Assembly (NCBI RefSeq): GCF_013364235.1
Contig: NZ_CP054919.1
Location: forward strand, 8,336,743-8,400,742
Direction: 5' to 3'
DNA length: 64,000 nucleotides
Source of the DNA: Kitasatospora sp. NA04385
GTDB taxonomy: Bacteria; Actinomycetota; Actinomycetes; Streptomycetales; Streptomycetaceae
Shown here: piece after piece, positions 46,708 through 55,489 of the stretch
How the letters are laid out: every line of letters begins with the position of its first letter
How positions within the stretch are numbered: position 1 is the first letter of the stretch
Notes under the pieces: generated by a model
What the model was told of the DNA's origin: nothing
The model's input: only the letters and a program-made list of their open reading frames with translations
Database searches by the model: none
Made by a program: the position numbers and the translations under genes

Positions 46708-46918
46708 CGAGGGTGTCCAGGGCGGTGTTCGCCGTCGCGCGCCGTTCGACGGCCGTCATCGGCTCGCATTCGCGGTACGTGCCGTCGGTGCTCGCGCCCA
46801 GGCCGGCGCGGGCCAGGCGGCGGAACTCCGAGCTGGCGCCACCGGCCGCGCCCGGGTCGGTCAGCTCCGGCGGCATGTCGCCCACCAGCTCGATGATCGC
46901 CCCGCACGCCGGCTCCAC
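46682..46918 (-). pseudogene. C-terminal fragment truncated by an IS21 remnant
   Basis: The frame EPACGAIIELVGDMPPELTDP...TNTALDTLVSYRAARP has a good pattern, but it is opened only by an ATG lying at the junction with the IstB fragment (about 46914). The real N-terminal part has therefore probably been removed. No family assigned. Confidence 0.4.
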
Positions 46919-47129
46919 CTACCGAGTGATCGATGCCGCCTGCGAACGCCGCTCGGTGATCGTGACCTCGAACCTTCATCCGTCAGGATTCGACTCGATC
47001 ATGCCCAAGACGCTCGCCACCGCAGCCGTCGACCGGCTCCTGCGCCACGCCCACATCATCCTGACCGAGGGCTCCAGCCTCCGCCTCACCCGGGCCACCA
47101 CCGGCAAGGGCGTCATCGCGCTCGCATAG
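46914..47129 (+). pseudogene. istB: IstB (IS21 helper ATPase) C-terminal fragment
   Basis: STYRVIDAACERRSVIVTSN through HPSGFDSIMPKTLATAAVDRLL and HAHIILTEGSSLRLTRATTG to TAG 47129: the well-known IstB ending. Walker motifs and the IstA partner are absent. The open frame extends upstream to 46713, but that part is antisense to another fragment and is not IstB. Confidence 0.85.
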
Positions 47130-47171
47130 GGAGCGCAGAGGCCAACGGCAGGGTCAGTGTCCCGAAGGCGG

Positions 47172-47312
47172 CTACTTCTGCAGGGGAGGCAGTCCGTCGA
47201 CGAGCTCACCCAGCACCCAGCCTGCGAGTGTCCACAGCAGGGTGAAGAGCGCGATACAGGCGGTCGCCGCGATGGTGAACTGCCCTGCCACACTTTTTGT
47301 GAACCGTTTCAT
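47172..47312 (-). CDS. Small single-span membrane protein (46 aa)
   Basis: ATG 47312 with GAGGA 6 bases upstream. MKRFTKSVAGQ, a 25-residue hydrophobic span (FTIAATACIALFTLLWTLAGWVLG), then an acidic tail ELVDGLPPLQK. The basic start and acidic end are typical of tiny inner-membrane proteins. Function unknown. Confidence 0.55.
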   Translation of the reverse strand: MKRFTKSVAGQFTIAATACIALFTLLWTLAGWVLGELVDGLPPLQK

Positions 47313-47605
47313 GCGCTGTCCTCACTGTCCGTCCTGCATCGGCCACAGTGACGCCTTCCGTGCGGGGACGGTTCCTCGCAGGCCCGGCGCCGCGTGCTTC
47401 GTCAGCGGAAGGTGTCTTCGATGCCCTCGGTGCGGCCGCCTCCTGCACACCGATGCCAACGGCTGTTGCCAGGCCCGGCCGGGTGACAACTCGTCATACC
47501 GCGCAGGGAGATCGGATGTCCGCAGGGAGAGACCTCAAATGTCCGAGAAGAGGGATTCGGGCGGCTCTGGCGCGGATTTTCTGAAAGCCGCCGGGGTGGT
47601 GATCT

Positions 47606-48190
47606 TCACGAGGCGAGGAGGACGCGCTCGCGGAGGAGGTCGAGCTTGGCTCGGCCGAACATCTGGCGCTTGAGCATCGTGATGCGGTTGACGTGCCCCT
47701 CGACCGGGCCGGAGTTCCAGCGGAGTGTGAGGCCGGCCGTGACGGCGTCCCAGCCTTTGCGCAGGCCGGTGGCGAACCCGCGCAGTTCTGGCAGCCCGCC
47801 GGCCTGGGCGTCAGCGGTCCACTGTTCGAGTTCCTCCAGGCCCCGGCGGTGGACGAGGATCGAGGCGAACCGCGCGACGAGTTCGCAGGAGTCGTCCGAC
47901 TCCCGGCAGTGGTACAGGAGTTCCTTCAGCAGGACGTGGCCGGGCTCGGGGCGGTTGTCGGGGTGGGTTAAGAATCAGTCTGGTCACCTCGCGGCCCTTG
48001 GGGACCGGCGGGTCGGTGGTCGGCTTGGCGTTCTCGCGCAGCCGGTGCACGAAGCGGCGGACTGTGCGCTCGCTGACGGTCAGGCCGGGTTCGGCGAGTT
48101 CGCGGTGGAGCCGTAGTGCGCTGTGGCAGCCCTCGTTGAACCGGGTTGTCAGGTAGGCGGCGTGGCCGTTCAGGCTGGTCTGCCGACCGC
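47606..48190 (-). pseudogene. ISL3-family transposase, C-terminal part, frameshifted
   Basis: On the minus strand: GHAAYLTTRFNEGCHSALRLHREL...TVSERTVRRFVHRLRENAKP..., then a shift near 47966, then EPGHVLLKELLYHCRESDDS...LRWNSGPVEGHVNRITMLKRQMFGRAKLDLLRERVLLAS with stop at 47606. WNSGPVEGHVNRIK/T and GRA.LDLLR.RVL are ISL3 hallmarks. The N-terminal zinc-finger part is missing and at least one indel is needed, so it is dead. Confidence 0.8.
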
Positions 48191-48323
48191 CGGCGGGCGT
48201 TCGCCGCGCCTGGAGTGCCTGTGGGGCCGATGGCTGCGATGGGTGGTGGCGGGCCGGCCGGGCGGTCTGCCGGAGGGCTGGGAACGGCGCCTGGGCGGGT
48301 GGGGGTGCCGGGCTGATGGGGTG

Positions 48324-48830
48324 TCACCACTGTTCGGCTTCCTGGTGGGCGTCCCACAGGCCCAGGCCGGTGTAGGCGGGGCCGGGGAGTAGAGGTCGGG
48401 GCCGTCGTCGTCCGTGTCGTCGTCGGGTCTTCGGCGTCCTGCCCCTGGCCGCTTTGGCTTGGTGTACGGTCCTGGCCCCGGCGGCCCTGTCGGGTGGTGT
48501 CGCCGTTGCCGGTGCCCATGTCGTCGGGCCACAAGTCGTCGGCGTCGAAACCGTCCTCGGTGTCGTCCGGGTCGAGGAGGCAGTCCGCGTCGTCGGCGGG
48601 GGTGTCGGTGTCCGGGCTGCCCACGGAGACGGTGGTCGTGCCGGCTTCGGTACGCGCTTCGGCGGCCGGACGGGTTCCCACGGCAGGTGGTCGCGCCCAG
48701 GTCTGGGGCAAGTCTGTCCGCTGTGCGTTTGCCGCGGCGCTGTCGGCGGTGGCGTCGGCAGGGGCGGTCGGGCGGCCGACCGCGTGGAGTGCTGGTGCGG
48801 GACCTGTTTTGCGCTCGCTGGCACCGGCAC
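48324..48830 (-). pseudogene. Remnant of an acidic, low-complexity protein
   Basis: Protein-like pieces occur in different frames: SPDTDTPADDADCLLDPDDT and FDADDLWPDDMG (about 48500-48620), then DDDTDDDGPDLYSP, then GPAYTGLGLWDAHQEAEQW to a stop at 48324. The frame changes about 48420-48490. The family is not recognised; acidic Pro-rich proteins of this sort occur with actinomycete replication or transfer genes. Confidence 0.35.
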
Positions 48831-48893
48831 CGGTGCCGGCCGCTACAAAACCCCCGCCCGCTGCGCGACCTACCCGGTACCCGTCCGGCCCGC

Positions 48894-49161
48894 CCGTTCC
48901 TGAACGCCGCAACCCGCTACCACCAGCACCGCAGACGGCCAGGCCCCCGCCTGCTCACCGACACCGAACCCGCACTGACCGCCCTGCTCCAGACCGCCGA
49001 ACACTGCCGCCTGCGTCCGCCCCAAGACCCCACTGGACGCGGCCGAGGTCGTTTCCCCCGCCCCCCGCTTCCCCGACGCCCTGCCCGACGGCCCCCACTG
49101 GAACGCCTACCTCCCCCCGGACGTACTTCCCGCGGAACTCCTCGAAGCCGCTCTCCGGTAA
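48894..49161 (+). pseudogene. C-terminal fragment of an unknown protein, frameshifted
   Basis: FLNAATRYHQHRRRPGPRLL...LLQTAEHCRLRPP in one frame, continuing as PLDAAEVVSPAPRFPDALPDG, then HWNAYLPPDVLPAELLEAALR, to TAA 49159-49161 in another. The shift is near 49020. Not recognised. The following interval 49162-49673 shows no supported gene. Confidence 0.35.
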
Positions 49162-49673
49162 CGCCACCCAACCGCCCCCGAGCCCAGACATCCCGCGCGC
49201 CCGGTACGGCCGAGGAGCCCGACCACCACCTGGAGAACACCGGCGCGTGCGCGGCCGCCTCGTCCGAGCCCGCTACAGCCACAGCGCGGGGAGCCCCGCA
49301 GGAACAGGCTGCGCCCTTTGCATGCCGTCACCGCGCAGCGCCTGGTCGCCGCCGAGCAACAGCCCCTGAGCGGTACCAGGTTGAACGCGAACGCAGCCGG
49401 CAGCGCCCACGGCTTTCCGGCCTCGACTTCGCCGGCCACATCAAGGAGCCCGGCCACATCGGCCGGGCCCTGCGAAAGCAGCGACTCGGCCGACAGTCCG
49501 GGGATGCCCGGCAGGAACGTATGCGGAGGAACCTTCCACCACTTGCCTGTCGCGGGCTCAGATATTCCTCAAAAACCGCCGCATGGGCACTGCATGGTGT
49601 TGTCTTTAGGTGCCTGCGAGCCACCTCTTCCCCGGAGCGACCGTGCCCGCATCTTCATCCCCACAGGGGTGTC

Positions 49674-50192
49674 ATGGACCTATCAATGTCGATCAAGGTC
49701 AACGAGAACCGCCGCTCCGGCGCCGCTGACGACCTCGTATGCCGACTCTTACCGGCCATCCGCCGACAAGCAGCACGCTACGCCCGACCACCGGACGTCG
49801 ACGACATCGTCCAGAGCGTCTGCGAGAAACTCCTGCACCGCCGCCCGCAACTGCTCAAGCACCCAAACCCGCGGGCCTACGCCCTGCGCGCCGTGATCAC
49901 CACCGCCCACGACAACCGCAGAACACACGAGATCTGCCTGCCCGACCTCACCGACCAGGCGGGCAGCACCGCCTGCGCGACGGCGCTACGAGAAGCGCAG
50001 TGGGAGACTTTGCGCCTGCTGTCCCAGCTCAGCACCGGCCAAGCCCGAGCTCTGATCCTGGTCGACCTCGACGGGCGGACCATCGACGAGGCCGCCACGC
50101 TGCTGGGCGTTCACCAAGGCACCATCTCCCGACTCCGAGCCCGCGGCCTTCGCCGGTCGCGAGACTTCCTCACCCAGGCCCAGCCGGCCTGA
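49674..50192 (+). CDS. ECF-like RNA polymerase sigma factor
   Basis: 172 residues from ATG 49674 (ATG 49686 possible). Region 2: LLPAIRRQAARYARPPDVDDIVQSVCEKLLHR, then PRAYALRAVITTAHDNRR; region 4: LSTGQARALILVDLDGRTIDEAATLLGVHQGTISRLRARGLRR. The DVDDIVQ(S/D)V core and the HTH are clear. No anti-sigma gene is adjacent; the next genes encode exported proteins, which may be its targets. Confidence 0.85.
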   Translation: MDLSMSIKVNENRRSGAADDLVCRLLPAIRRQAARYARPPDVDDIVQSVCEKLLHRRPQLLKHPNPRAYALRAVITTAHDNRRTHEICLPDLTDQAGSTACATALREAQWETLRLLSQLSTGQARALILVDLDGRTIDEAATLLGVHQGTISRLRARGLRRSRDFLTQAQPA

Positions 50193-50340
50193 CAGAAAAA
50201 GCCCGTCGCCTGTCATACAGGCACGGCACGCGCGGGTCTACAAAGCAGTAAGGCAGCGAGGACGGCGTCCGAAAGCCAAGGGCCCTGGCCGCAGACCATC
50301 ACCGGCCTCACTGCCTCGTCCCTTCCAACCAGGAGCAATC

Positions 50341-50883
50341 ATGCGCCGCACAGCCGCACTCCTCGCGACGGCCGCCACCCTGGCCGGCACGATCCTCTGC
50401 GCGCCCGCCGCGTTCGCCGTGGGCCCCCACCAGACGCCGGACCCGACCCAGGAAGGCCGGGTCTGCCCCTACCAGGACTGGTACGACGGCATCGTCAACC
50501 AGGGCAAGAGCATCGTCCCGGTCGGCGCGAGCCAGGCGAACTACAACGGAACGTCGCACGACGCGACGTCCACCTTCTCCGCCCAGGTCAGCGGGACCGT
50601 GTCCTACACCGTGAGCGCCTCCATGAGCGTCAGCATCGGCACCATCATCGCCGACGCCAGCGCGACTGTCGGCGTCAGCCTCTCCACATCGCTGACCGCT
50701 TCGCTGGGTAACTCCACCACTGTGACCGCCTCGCCCGGCCAGACCGCCCACGCCACCTACGGAGTGTGGCGCCTGCAGACCTACGGCACCTACCACGTCA
50801 TCCGCGAGGACTGCAGCAGCAGCGTTGGAGGCGTGACCGCCTACAGCCCCTGGTACGTGGGCTGGAACACCTGGGTCAGCTGA
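50341..50883 (+). CDS. Secreted beta-rich protein of unknown function
   Basis: 180 residues; ATG 50341 after AACCAGGAGC. Signal peptide with Arg-Arg, core LLATAATLAGTILC and APAAFA cleavage site. Mature N-terminus has VCPYQDWYDGIVNQG. The middle (about 75-140) is a long Ser/Thr/Val alternation (TVSYTVSASMSVSIGTIIADASATVGVSLSTSLTASLGNSTTVT), the pattern of an amphipathic beta-hairpin as in aerolysin/ETX-MTX2-type pore formers, followed by WRLQTYGTYHVIRED with a Cys. Two Cys probably form a disulfide. A beta-pore-forming or fibre role is a hypothesis; no close family is recalled. It follows the sigma gene by 148 bases. Confidence 0.75.
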   Translation: MRRTAALLATAATLAGTILCAPAAFAVGPHQTPDPTQEGRVCPYQDWYDGIVNQGKSIVPVGASQANYNGTSHDATSTFSAQVSGTVSYTVSASMSVSIGTIIADASATVGVSLSTSLTASLGNSTTVTASPGQTAHATYGVWRLQTYGTYHVIREDCSSSVGGVTAYSPWYVGWNTWVS

Positions 50884-50948
50884 CCCGAAACACCCCGGCC
50901 GTCCGCCCCACCGGGCGGGCGGCCCACCGACGACAGGGACGGAAAACC

Positions 50949-51422
50949 GTGACCGCCAAGCCCGCTCGCCTGCGCACCGCACTCTTCGGAGCCACCGTTC
51001 TCGTGGCCATCACCACCGGATGTACCTCCAGCACAGGCGACCGAGCCGAGCCCACGACCCAGCCCTCCCGTACCCCCTCCGCACCCTCACCCATCACCCC
51101 ATCGACCACGGCCCCGCCCACCATCCCCGAACTGCCCCCGGCGGAACCCGGCGTCACCACCCTCGCCTCCGTGCCCCTGCGTACCGCAGGCACCAGCGTC
51201 GCCAACCTCTCGGTCAAAGCCGGAGAACTCACCGTCACCATCCTGTGCACCGGTGGAACCCTGACCCTCCACATGGAGCCGGTGTCCACCACCACCATTC
51301 CCTGCGCTGTCGGCAGCGTCACCCCCTCCAGGAACAGCTTCCATCTCGGCTCACCGAAGGACATCAACGTCAGCGTCGACGCCCCGGAAACCGTGCAATG
51401 GAACATGCGCATCGAACAATGA
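50949..51422 (+). CDS. Small lipoprotein
   Basis: 157 residues from GTG 50949. Lipoprotein signal: basic start, LFGATVLVAITTGC with Cys about residue 24. A Thr/Pro/Ser-rich wall-spanning linker follows (PTTQPSRTPSAPSPITPS...). A compact beta domain with a Cys pair ends the protein (LTVTILCTGGTLTLHMEP...TIPCAVG...). Directly downstream of the secreted protein and likely its membrane-anchored partner. Confidence 0.75.
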   Translation: MTAKPARLRTALFGATVLVAITTGCTSSTGDRAEPTTQPSRTPSAPSPITPSTTAPPTIPELPPAEPGVTTLASVPLRTAGTSVANLSVKAGELTVTILCTGGTLTLHMEPVSTTTIPCAVGSVTPSRNSFHLGSPKDINVSVDAPETVQWNMRIEQ

Positions 51423-51539
51423 CAACCTCCTTCCGACCCATCGAGAAGTAGGACCTCACCCTCCTCCACAGCCCCCGACCAGAGCCCCGGCCGCCTCGCC
51501 GAGAGCTGACACGACGCTGACCGCCCCTGCCACCCCGGC

Positions 51540-52624
51540 CTACCAGGCCACGCCCAGCGCCTCCAACTGACCGAGCTGCTCCGCGCTGAGCTTGCCCCGG
51601 CGAGCCTTCTGGTTGTTCAACCAGGCGCCCAGCGCGACATCCCCCTCCTTATGCGGGCGCGGCACGCGGGCGTGCCCCTCCCGCTCGACAAAGGCCGCCA
51701 AGGCCGCCAGCCCGGCGGCGAACCGGTCGGTGCGCGACACCTTCGGCTTCGCCGCGGCCGCCGCGCGGGCGGCGGCCAGCTCCTGGTCCTCCTCGATGCC
51801 GATCGCCAGCACCAGGTCCTGCTGCTCCTGGTCGAGCTCGGCGAAGCCCGCCCGCTGCGCCCACACCCACCGGCCCAGCGGCTCGCCCTCGAACTCCGTC
51901 TCCACCGGCAGCAGCGCCCAGTCGACTCGGCCGTCCGACTCCAGCCACCACTGCCGGGCGGTCGCGTACGAGCGCTGCCAGGTGACCGGCCAGCGCGGGC
52001 ACCACCAGGGGTCGATCTCCTCGAGCGCGGCCTTGCGCTCGGGGGCCAGCGCGCCGGGTTCGCCCTCGGGGACCTCGGCCGCGGCCCGAAGGCCGGCCAG
52101 CCAGCCGCCGATCGCGTACCCGCCGATCGACGCCCGCGCCGGTGCGGCCAGCGAGCCGCCGTGCTCCTTCGCCCACAGCCGCGCCCAGTCGAGCCCGGTG
52201 TCGAAGCGCGCGTCGGAGACAGACCAGATCATGTCCAGGTCGTCCAGCATCTTGACCCGGTGTCGCGCCAGCTCGCCGTTCGCGAATTCAACCCGGCGCT
52301 GCGTGAGCCATTCACCGAGCCGGAAGACTCCGTTCTCGCCGACCCGCGCGGAATACGGCACGTCGAGATTCCCGTGTCCCGCGTGCCACCGCCGTGCATG
52401 TCCCAGCCCCTCCCGCCAGAGCTGGTTCTCACCCGTCAGCACCCGCGCCTGGATGAACAACGCCAGCACGTCCTCGTCCACCTTGCTCTGGAACCGCACC
52501 GGCAGCGAGAACCCGCCCGCCGCCGACCCGCCACCCTCACCCTCACCCGGTGCCATCTGCGCCTCAGCGCTGCGCCCGGTGGTCCGCTTGCCGGACTTCT
52601 GGGGCACGGCCAGGGCCTCGACCA
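51540..52624 (-). pseudogene. TtrA-like telomere helicase, C-terminal half only
   Basis: The frame (open to 52637) matches the C-terminal ~360 residues of the full-length helicase at 60667-63390 almost position for position: FSLPVRFQSKVDEDVLALF, DMIWSVSDARFDTGLDWA, PARASIGGYAIGGWL, then the helicase-associated repeats ending QLEALGVAW. The match to the full copy stops at LVEALAVPQ and the DNA changes abruptly at 52624/52625. The ATPase half is absent. Ends GKLSAEQLGQLEALGVAW, a form of the tail that is degraded in the full-length copy. Minus strand, the same orientation as the telomeric gene. Confidence 0.85.
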
Positions 52625-52719
52625 TGTGAAGTTGCATGTATTTGTCGTTGGATACGGCGGTTTTCTGTCGTGGGGTGTGGGGGTGTTTGTGCTGATGGGC
52701 GGTGGTGGTGGCTGGTGGT

Positions 52720-52875
52720 GCGTCATTTTGGTGCGGTTTTTGGCGTCATCGGGATGATGTTTCTGCTGGTCGGGTTCGTGCGGTTTCCTCTGCGTTGACG
52801 GTGTGTCCGGCTTGTACCAGATGGTCCTGCTGGGTGTCATCGGAATGCGGTTTCGGGCGTCATCGTGGTGCGGTC
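52720..52875. repeat. Paired ~17-bp repeats at the transposon left end (probable transposase-binding sites)
   Basis: Four copies related to GyGTCATyknnrTGcGG: start positions 52720, 52743, 52834 and 52857. Within each pair the spacing is exactly 23 bases. Multiple ordered sites near one end are the rule for TnsB/TniA-type transposases. They lie upstream of the chosen transposase start (52947), which argues against the longer start at 52803. Confidence 0.7.
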
Positions 52876-52946
52876 GCTGTCTTCCTGGAGGGGTAGGGGA
52901 CGGGCTCGGCCGTTGCCGGGGCTGTCGGACGGGCCGGGAGGCGTGG

Positions 52947-54701
52947 GTGGCGGACGGCGGTGGCGGGGGCGATGAGGCTGGGGCTGGCGGTGCGGCGGGG
53001 GTGGTGCGGGAGCAGGTGGTGTTCCGGCTTCTGGCTCTTGAGGAGCGCGGTGTTCTGACGCCCGGTCATGTTCGACTTGCGGCTTCCTCGGCGGGCCGGT
53101 CGGTGCGGACGGTGCAGCGCTGGCTGCGGGAGGCGCGTCAGGAGGGCCGGACGGCGCGCAGGCCCCGGCCGCGGTTCACGGTCACCGACGAGGTCCATGC
53201 GCGGTTGGCGTTGTGGTGCGGGAACGCGGCGGCGGTCCACCGGGAGCTTGTCGCGCAGGCCCGTGGGTCGGCGGACGGCTCTGTCGGCGGGGGAGCGGAC
53301 GGGGAGCTGGATGGGGACGCCGGGGGAGTGGGCGTGCCGTCGTTGGCGACACTCCAGCGGGCGGTGCGCCGGGATCTGAACGCGGGTCAGCGTGCCGCGC
53401 TGAAGGGCGGGGAGGGGGCCCGGCGTGCGCACGATGTGCATCTGGCCCGTCCGGTGAAGTGGCGCAACGCCTGCTGGGAGGGCGACCACAAGCACCTGCC
53501 CGTCGAGGTCGAGCTGGACGGGCGTGCGGTGCGCCCGTGGGTGACGTGGTTCATCGACTGCGCGAAAAACGCGATCACGGGTGCGGCCGTCACTCCGCAC
53601 CAGCCGTCCAGGGACGCGGTGCTGGCGGCGTTGCGGATCGCCTTGTCGAGGGACGAGCCGATCGGCCCGTACGGGCCGATCGGAGGGCTGCCGGAGCTGG
53701 TTCGTGTCGACCGCGGTAAGGAGTTCCTGTGCGCCACGGTGACCAGGGCGCTGGGCGCGCTCGCGGTCCCGGTGCAGGATCTCCCCGCCCGCCGGCCGGA
53801 GTTGAAGGGCACGGTGGAGAACCTCAACCACTGCGTCACCGCGATGTTCCTGGTCGCGCAGCCCGGCTACCTCCACGCCCCCACCGCCACGACCGCGCCG
53901 CGCCCGCGGCGCGGCGACCTGGACGGCCTGTTGCCGTTCGCGGAGTTCACCGCACGGCTCCTGGACTGGGTGCGGTGGTGGAACACCGAGCACCGCCCCA
54001 AGCCGCTCGGCGGCCGCACACCACTCCAGGCGTGGCAAGACGACCCCACCCCGATCGAGGACGTCCCGCCCGCCCTGCTGCGCTCCTTCACCCTCGAGGA
54101 CGCGGGAGGCGACAAGCTCCTGTCCACGAAGGGCGTCTACTGGCGCGGGCGCTACTACGTCGGCCCGTGGATGCACGGCATGGACGGCACCCGGGTACGG
54201 GTACGGTTCGTCCCCCATCACGACCACGAGATCGAGGTGTTCGACGCCGCCACCGGCGCCCACCTCGGGCCAGCCCACCTCGCTGACGCCGCCACCGCGG
54301 CCCAACGGGCTGCGCTGCGCCGGGCCAAGGACGCCCAGCGGCGCACGATGGTACGGGCGCTGGCCTCCGCGGACCGCCAGCGCCGCCGACTGGGCCGCTA
54401 CGGCGCCATCACCGGGCCGGGCCGGCCCGAGCTGCTGGCGGCGCTGACCGCAGCCGAAGTCGAGGAACAGCTCGCCGTGGCCACCGGGCTCGGGAGCAAT
54501 CTGGCGAAGCGGGCGCTGCCGGACCTCATCCCCCCGCGCGAGGCACCCGCCTCGTGGGCCCGCCCCGTTCGCCGATCCCACCCGTCCGCCCCCGACGGCG
54601 ACGCCGTCCCGCCGGCACCCGGGACACCGCCCACCCCGGACCGCAGCGCCGCCGCGGACGGGCCCGACGAAGAAGCAGAACGAGAAGGAGGACGCCAGTG
54701 A
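52947..54701 (+). CDS. tniA: TniA/TnsB-like DDE transposase
   Basis: 584 residues from GTG 52947 (GGGAGG 5 bases upstream; GTG 53001/53004 also possible). N-terminal helix-turn-helix region (VRLAASSAGRSVRTVQRWL), then a second DNA-binding segment. The retroviral-integrase fold carries the catalytic triad Asp180 (WEGDHKH), Asp255 (VRVDRGKEF) and Glu291 (KGTVENLN), with 35 residues between the last two. A Mu-type C-terminal beta-barrel includes LLSTKGVYWRGRYYVGPWMHG and VRVRFVPHHDHEIEVFD. The C-terminal tail is Pro-rich and acidic. It cuts and joins the transposon ends and needs the ATPase encoded next (GTGA overlap). Confidence 0.93.
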   Translation: MADGGGGGDEAGAGGAAGVVREQVVFRLLALEERGVLTPGHVRLAASSAGRSVRTVQRWLREARQEGRTARRPRPRFTVTDEVHARLALWCGNAAAVHRELVAQARGSADGSVGGGADGELDGDAGGVGVPSLATLQRAVRRDLNAGQRAALKGGEGARRAHDVHLARPVKWRNACWEGDHKHLPVEVELDGRAVRPWVTWFIDCAKNAITGAAVTPHQPSRDAVLAALRIALSRDEPIGPYGPIGGLPELVRVDRGKEFLCATVTRALGALAVPVQDLPARRPELKGTVENLNHCVTAMFLVAQPGYLHAPTATTAPRPRRGDLDGLLPFAEFTARLLDWVRWWNTEHRPKPLGGRTPLQAWQDDPTPIEDVPPALLRSFTLEDAGGDKLLSTKGVYWRGRYYVGPWMHGMDGTRVRVRFVPHHDHEIEVFDAATGAHLGPAHLADAATAAQRAALRRAKDAQRRTMVRALASADRQRRRLGRYGAITGPGRPELLAALTAAEVEEQLAVATGLGSNLAKRALPDLIPPREAPASWARPVRRSHPSAPDGDAVPPAPGTPPTPDRSAAADGPDEEAEREGGRQ

Positions 54702-55489
54702 CGACCGCGGACCGACTGGGCCGGCTGCCCGCCGAACGCGAGGACCACTACATGCGCCTGAGCGGCGCCCAAGTGGTCGGCACCCGGGCCCTGTTGGCGG
54801 TGCGGGAGAACATTCGCGCCGCGATCGAAGCCAGGGCGATGATCTGCATCTACGGCAGGGCCGGGCACGGCAAGTCGTTCGCGGTCAACGCCTCGCTGCG
54901 TGACCTCGCCCCGCAGATCACCCACCGCATCCAGTTCCGGGCCCGCCCCTCGACTCGGGACCTACGCCACGAACTGTTCTACGCGCTGGGGCTCCCGGGC
55001 CGTCCGCCCTCCCACGCGATCGAGTTCGACCGCATGCTGCGCGGGGCCCTCGAGGAGACTCGGGTGCTGGTGTGCGACGAGGCCCAGTGGCTGTCGAAGC
55101 TGTGCTTCGAGTACCTGCGCTACCTGTGGGACGACACCGGCACTGACCTGACGATCGTCTTCACCGGCGGCAACGGCTGCTTCGAGATGCTGCAGAGCGA
55201 GCCGATGCTCGAGTCCAGGGTCTACTGCTGGCAGGAGATCGACCCGCTGACGCTGGAGGAGGTCCTGGACACCATCCCGGCCTTCCACTCGATCTGGACC
55301 GATGCCGAACCCGAGCTGATCGCCCTGTGCGACCGCGAGGCCGCCCACGGAAACTTCCGGGCCTGGGCAAAGATCACCCACCACCTGGCCGCAGGCATGA
55401 AGGAGTCCGGCCGCGCCAAGGTGGACGAGGACCTCGTGCGCTGGGCCTACAGCAAACTCGGCCGACGACAGGCAGGCGCACCGTGCTGA
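54698..55489 (+). CDS. tniB: TniB/TnsC-like AAA+ transposition ATPase
   Basis: 263 residues; GTG 54698 inside the transposase stop, GAAGGAGGA upstream. Walker A GRAGHGKS (53-60), Walker B VLVCDEAQW (Asp128, Glu129), sensor-like FTGGNG. The family selects target DNA, forms filaments and activates the transposase. The length and order match Tn5053/Tn552-type elements. The stop overlaps the start of the third gene by seven bases. Confidence 0.92.
   Translation: MTTADRLGRLPAEREDHYMRLSGAQVVGTRALLAVRENIRAAIEARAMICIYGRAGHGKSFAVNASLRDLAPQITHRIQFRARPSTRDLRHELFYALGLPGRPPSHAIEFDRMLRGALEETRVLVCDEAQWLSKLCFEYLRYLWDDTGTDLTIVFTGGNGCFEMLQSEPMLESRVYCWQEIDPLTLEEVLDTIPAFHSIWTDAEPELIALCDREAAHGNFRAWAKITHHLAAGMKESGRAKVDEDLVRWAYSKLGRRQAGAPC

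Noticed and set aside
48414..50192. 592-codon + frame ending in the sigma factor
   Set aside because: Only the part from 49674 is sigma-like; the upstream extension is Arg/Pro-rich and crosses other remnants.
52803..52946. GTG 52803 as the transposase start
   Set aside because: The segment contains two of the end repeats and gives a low-quality N-terminus; GTG 52947 has a ribosome site.
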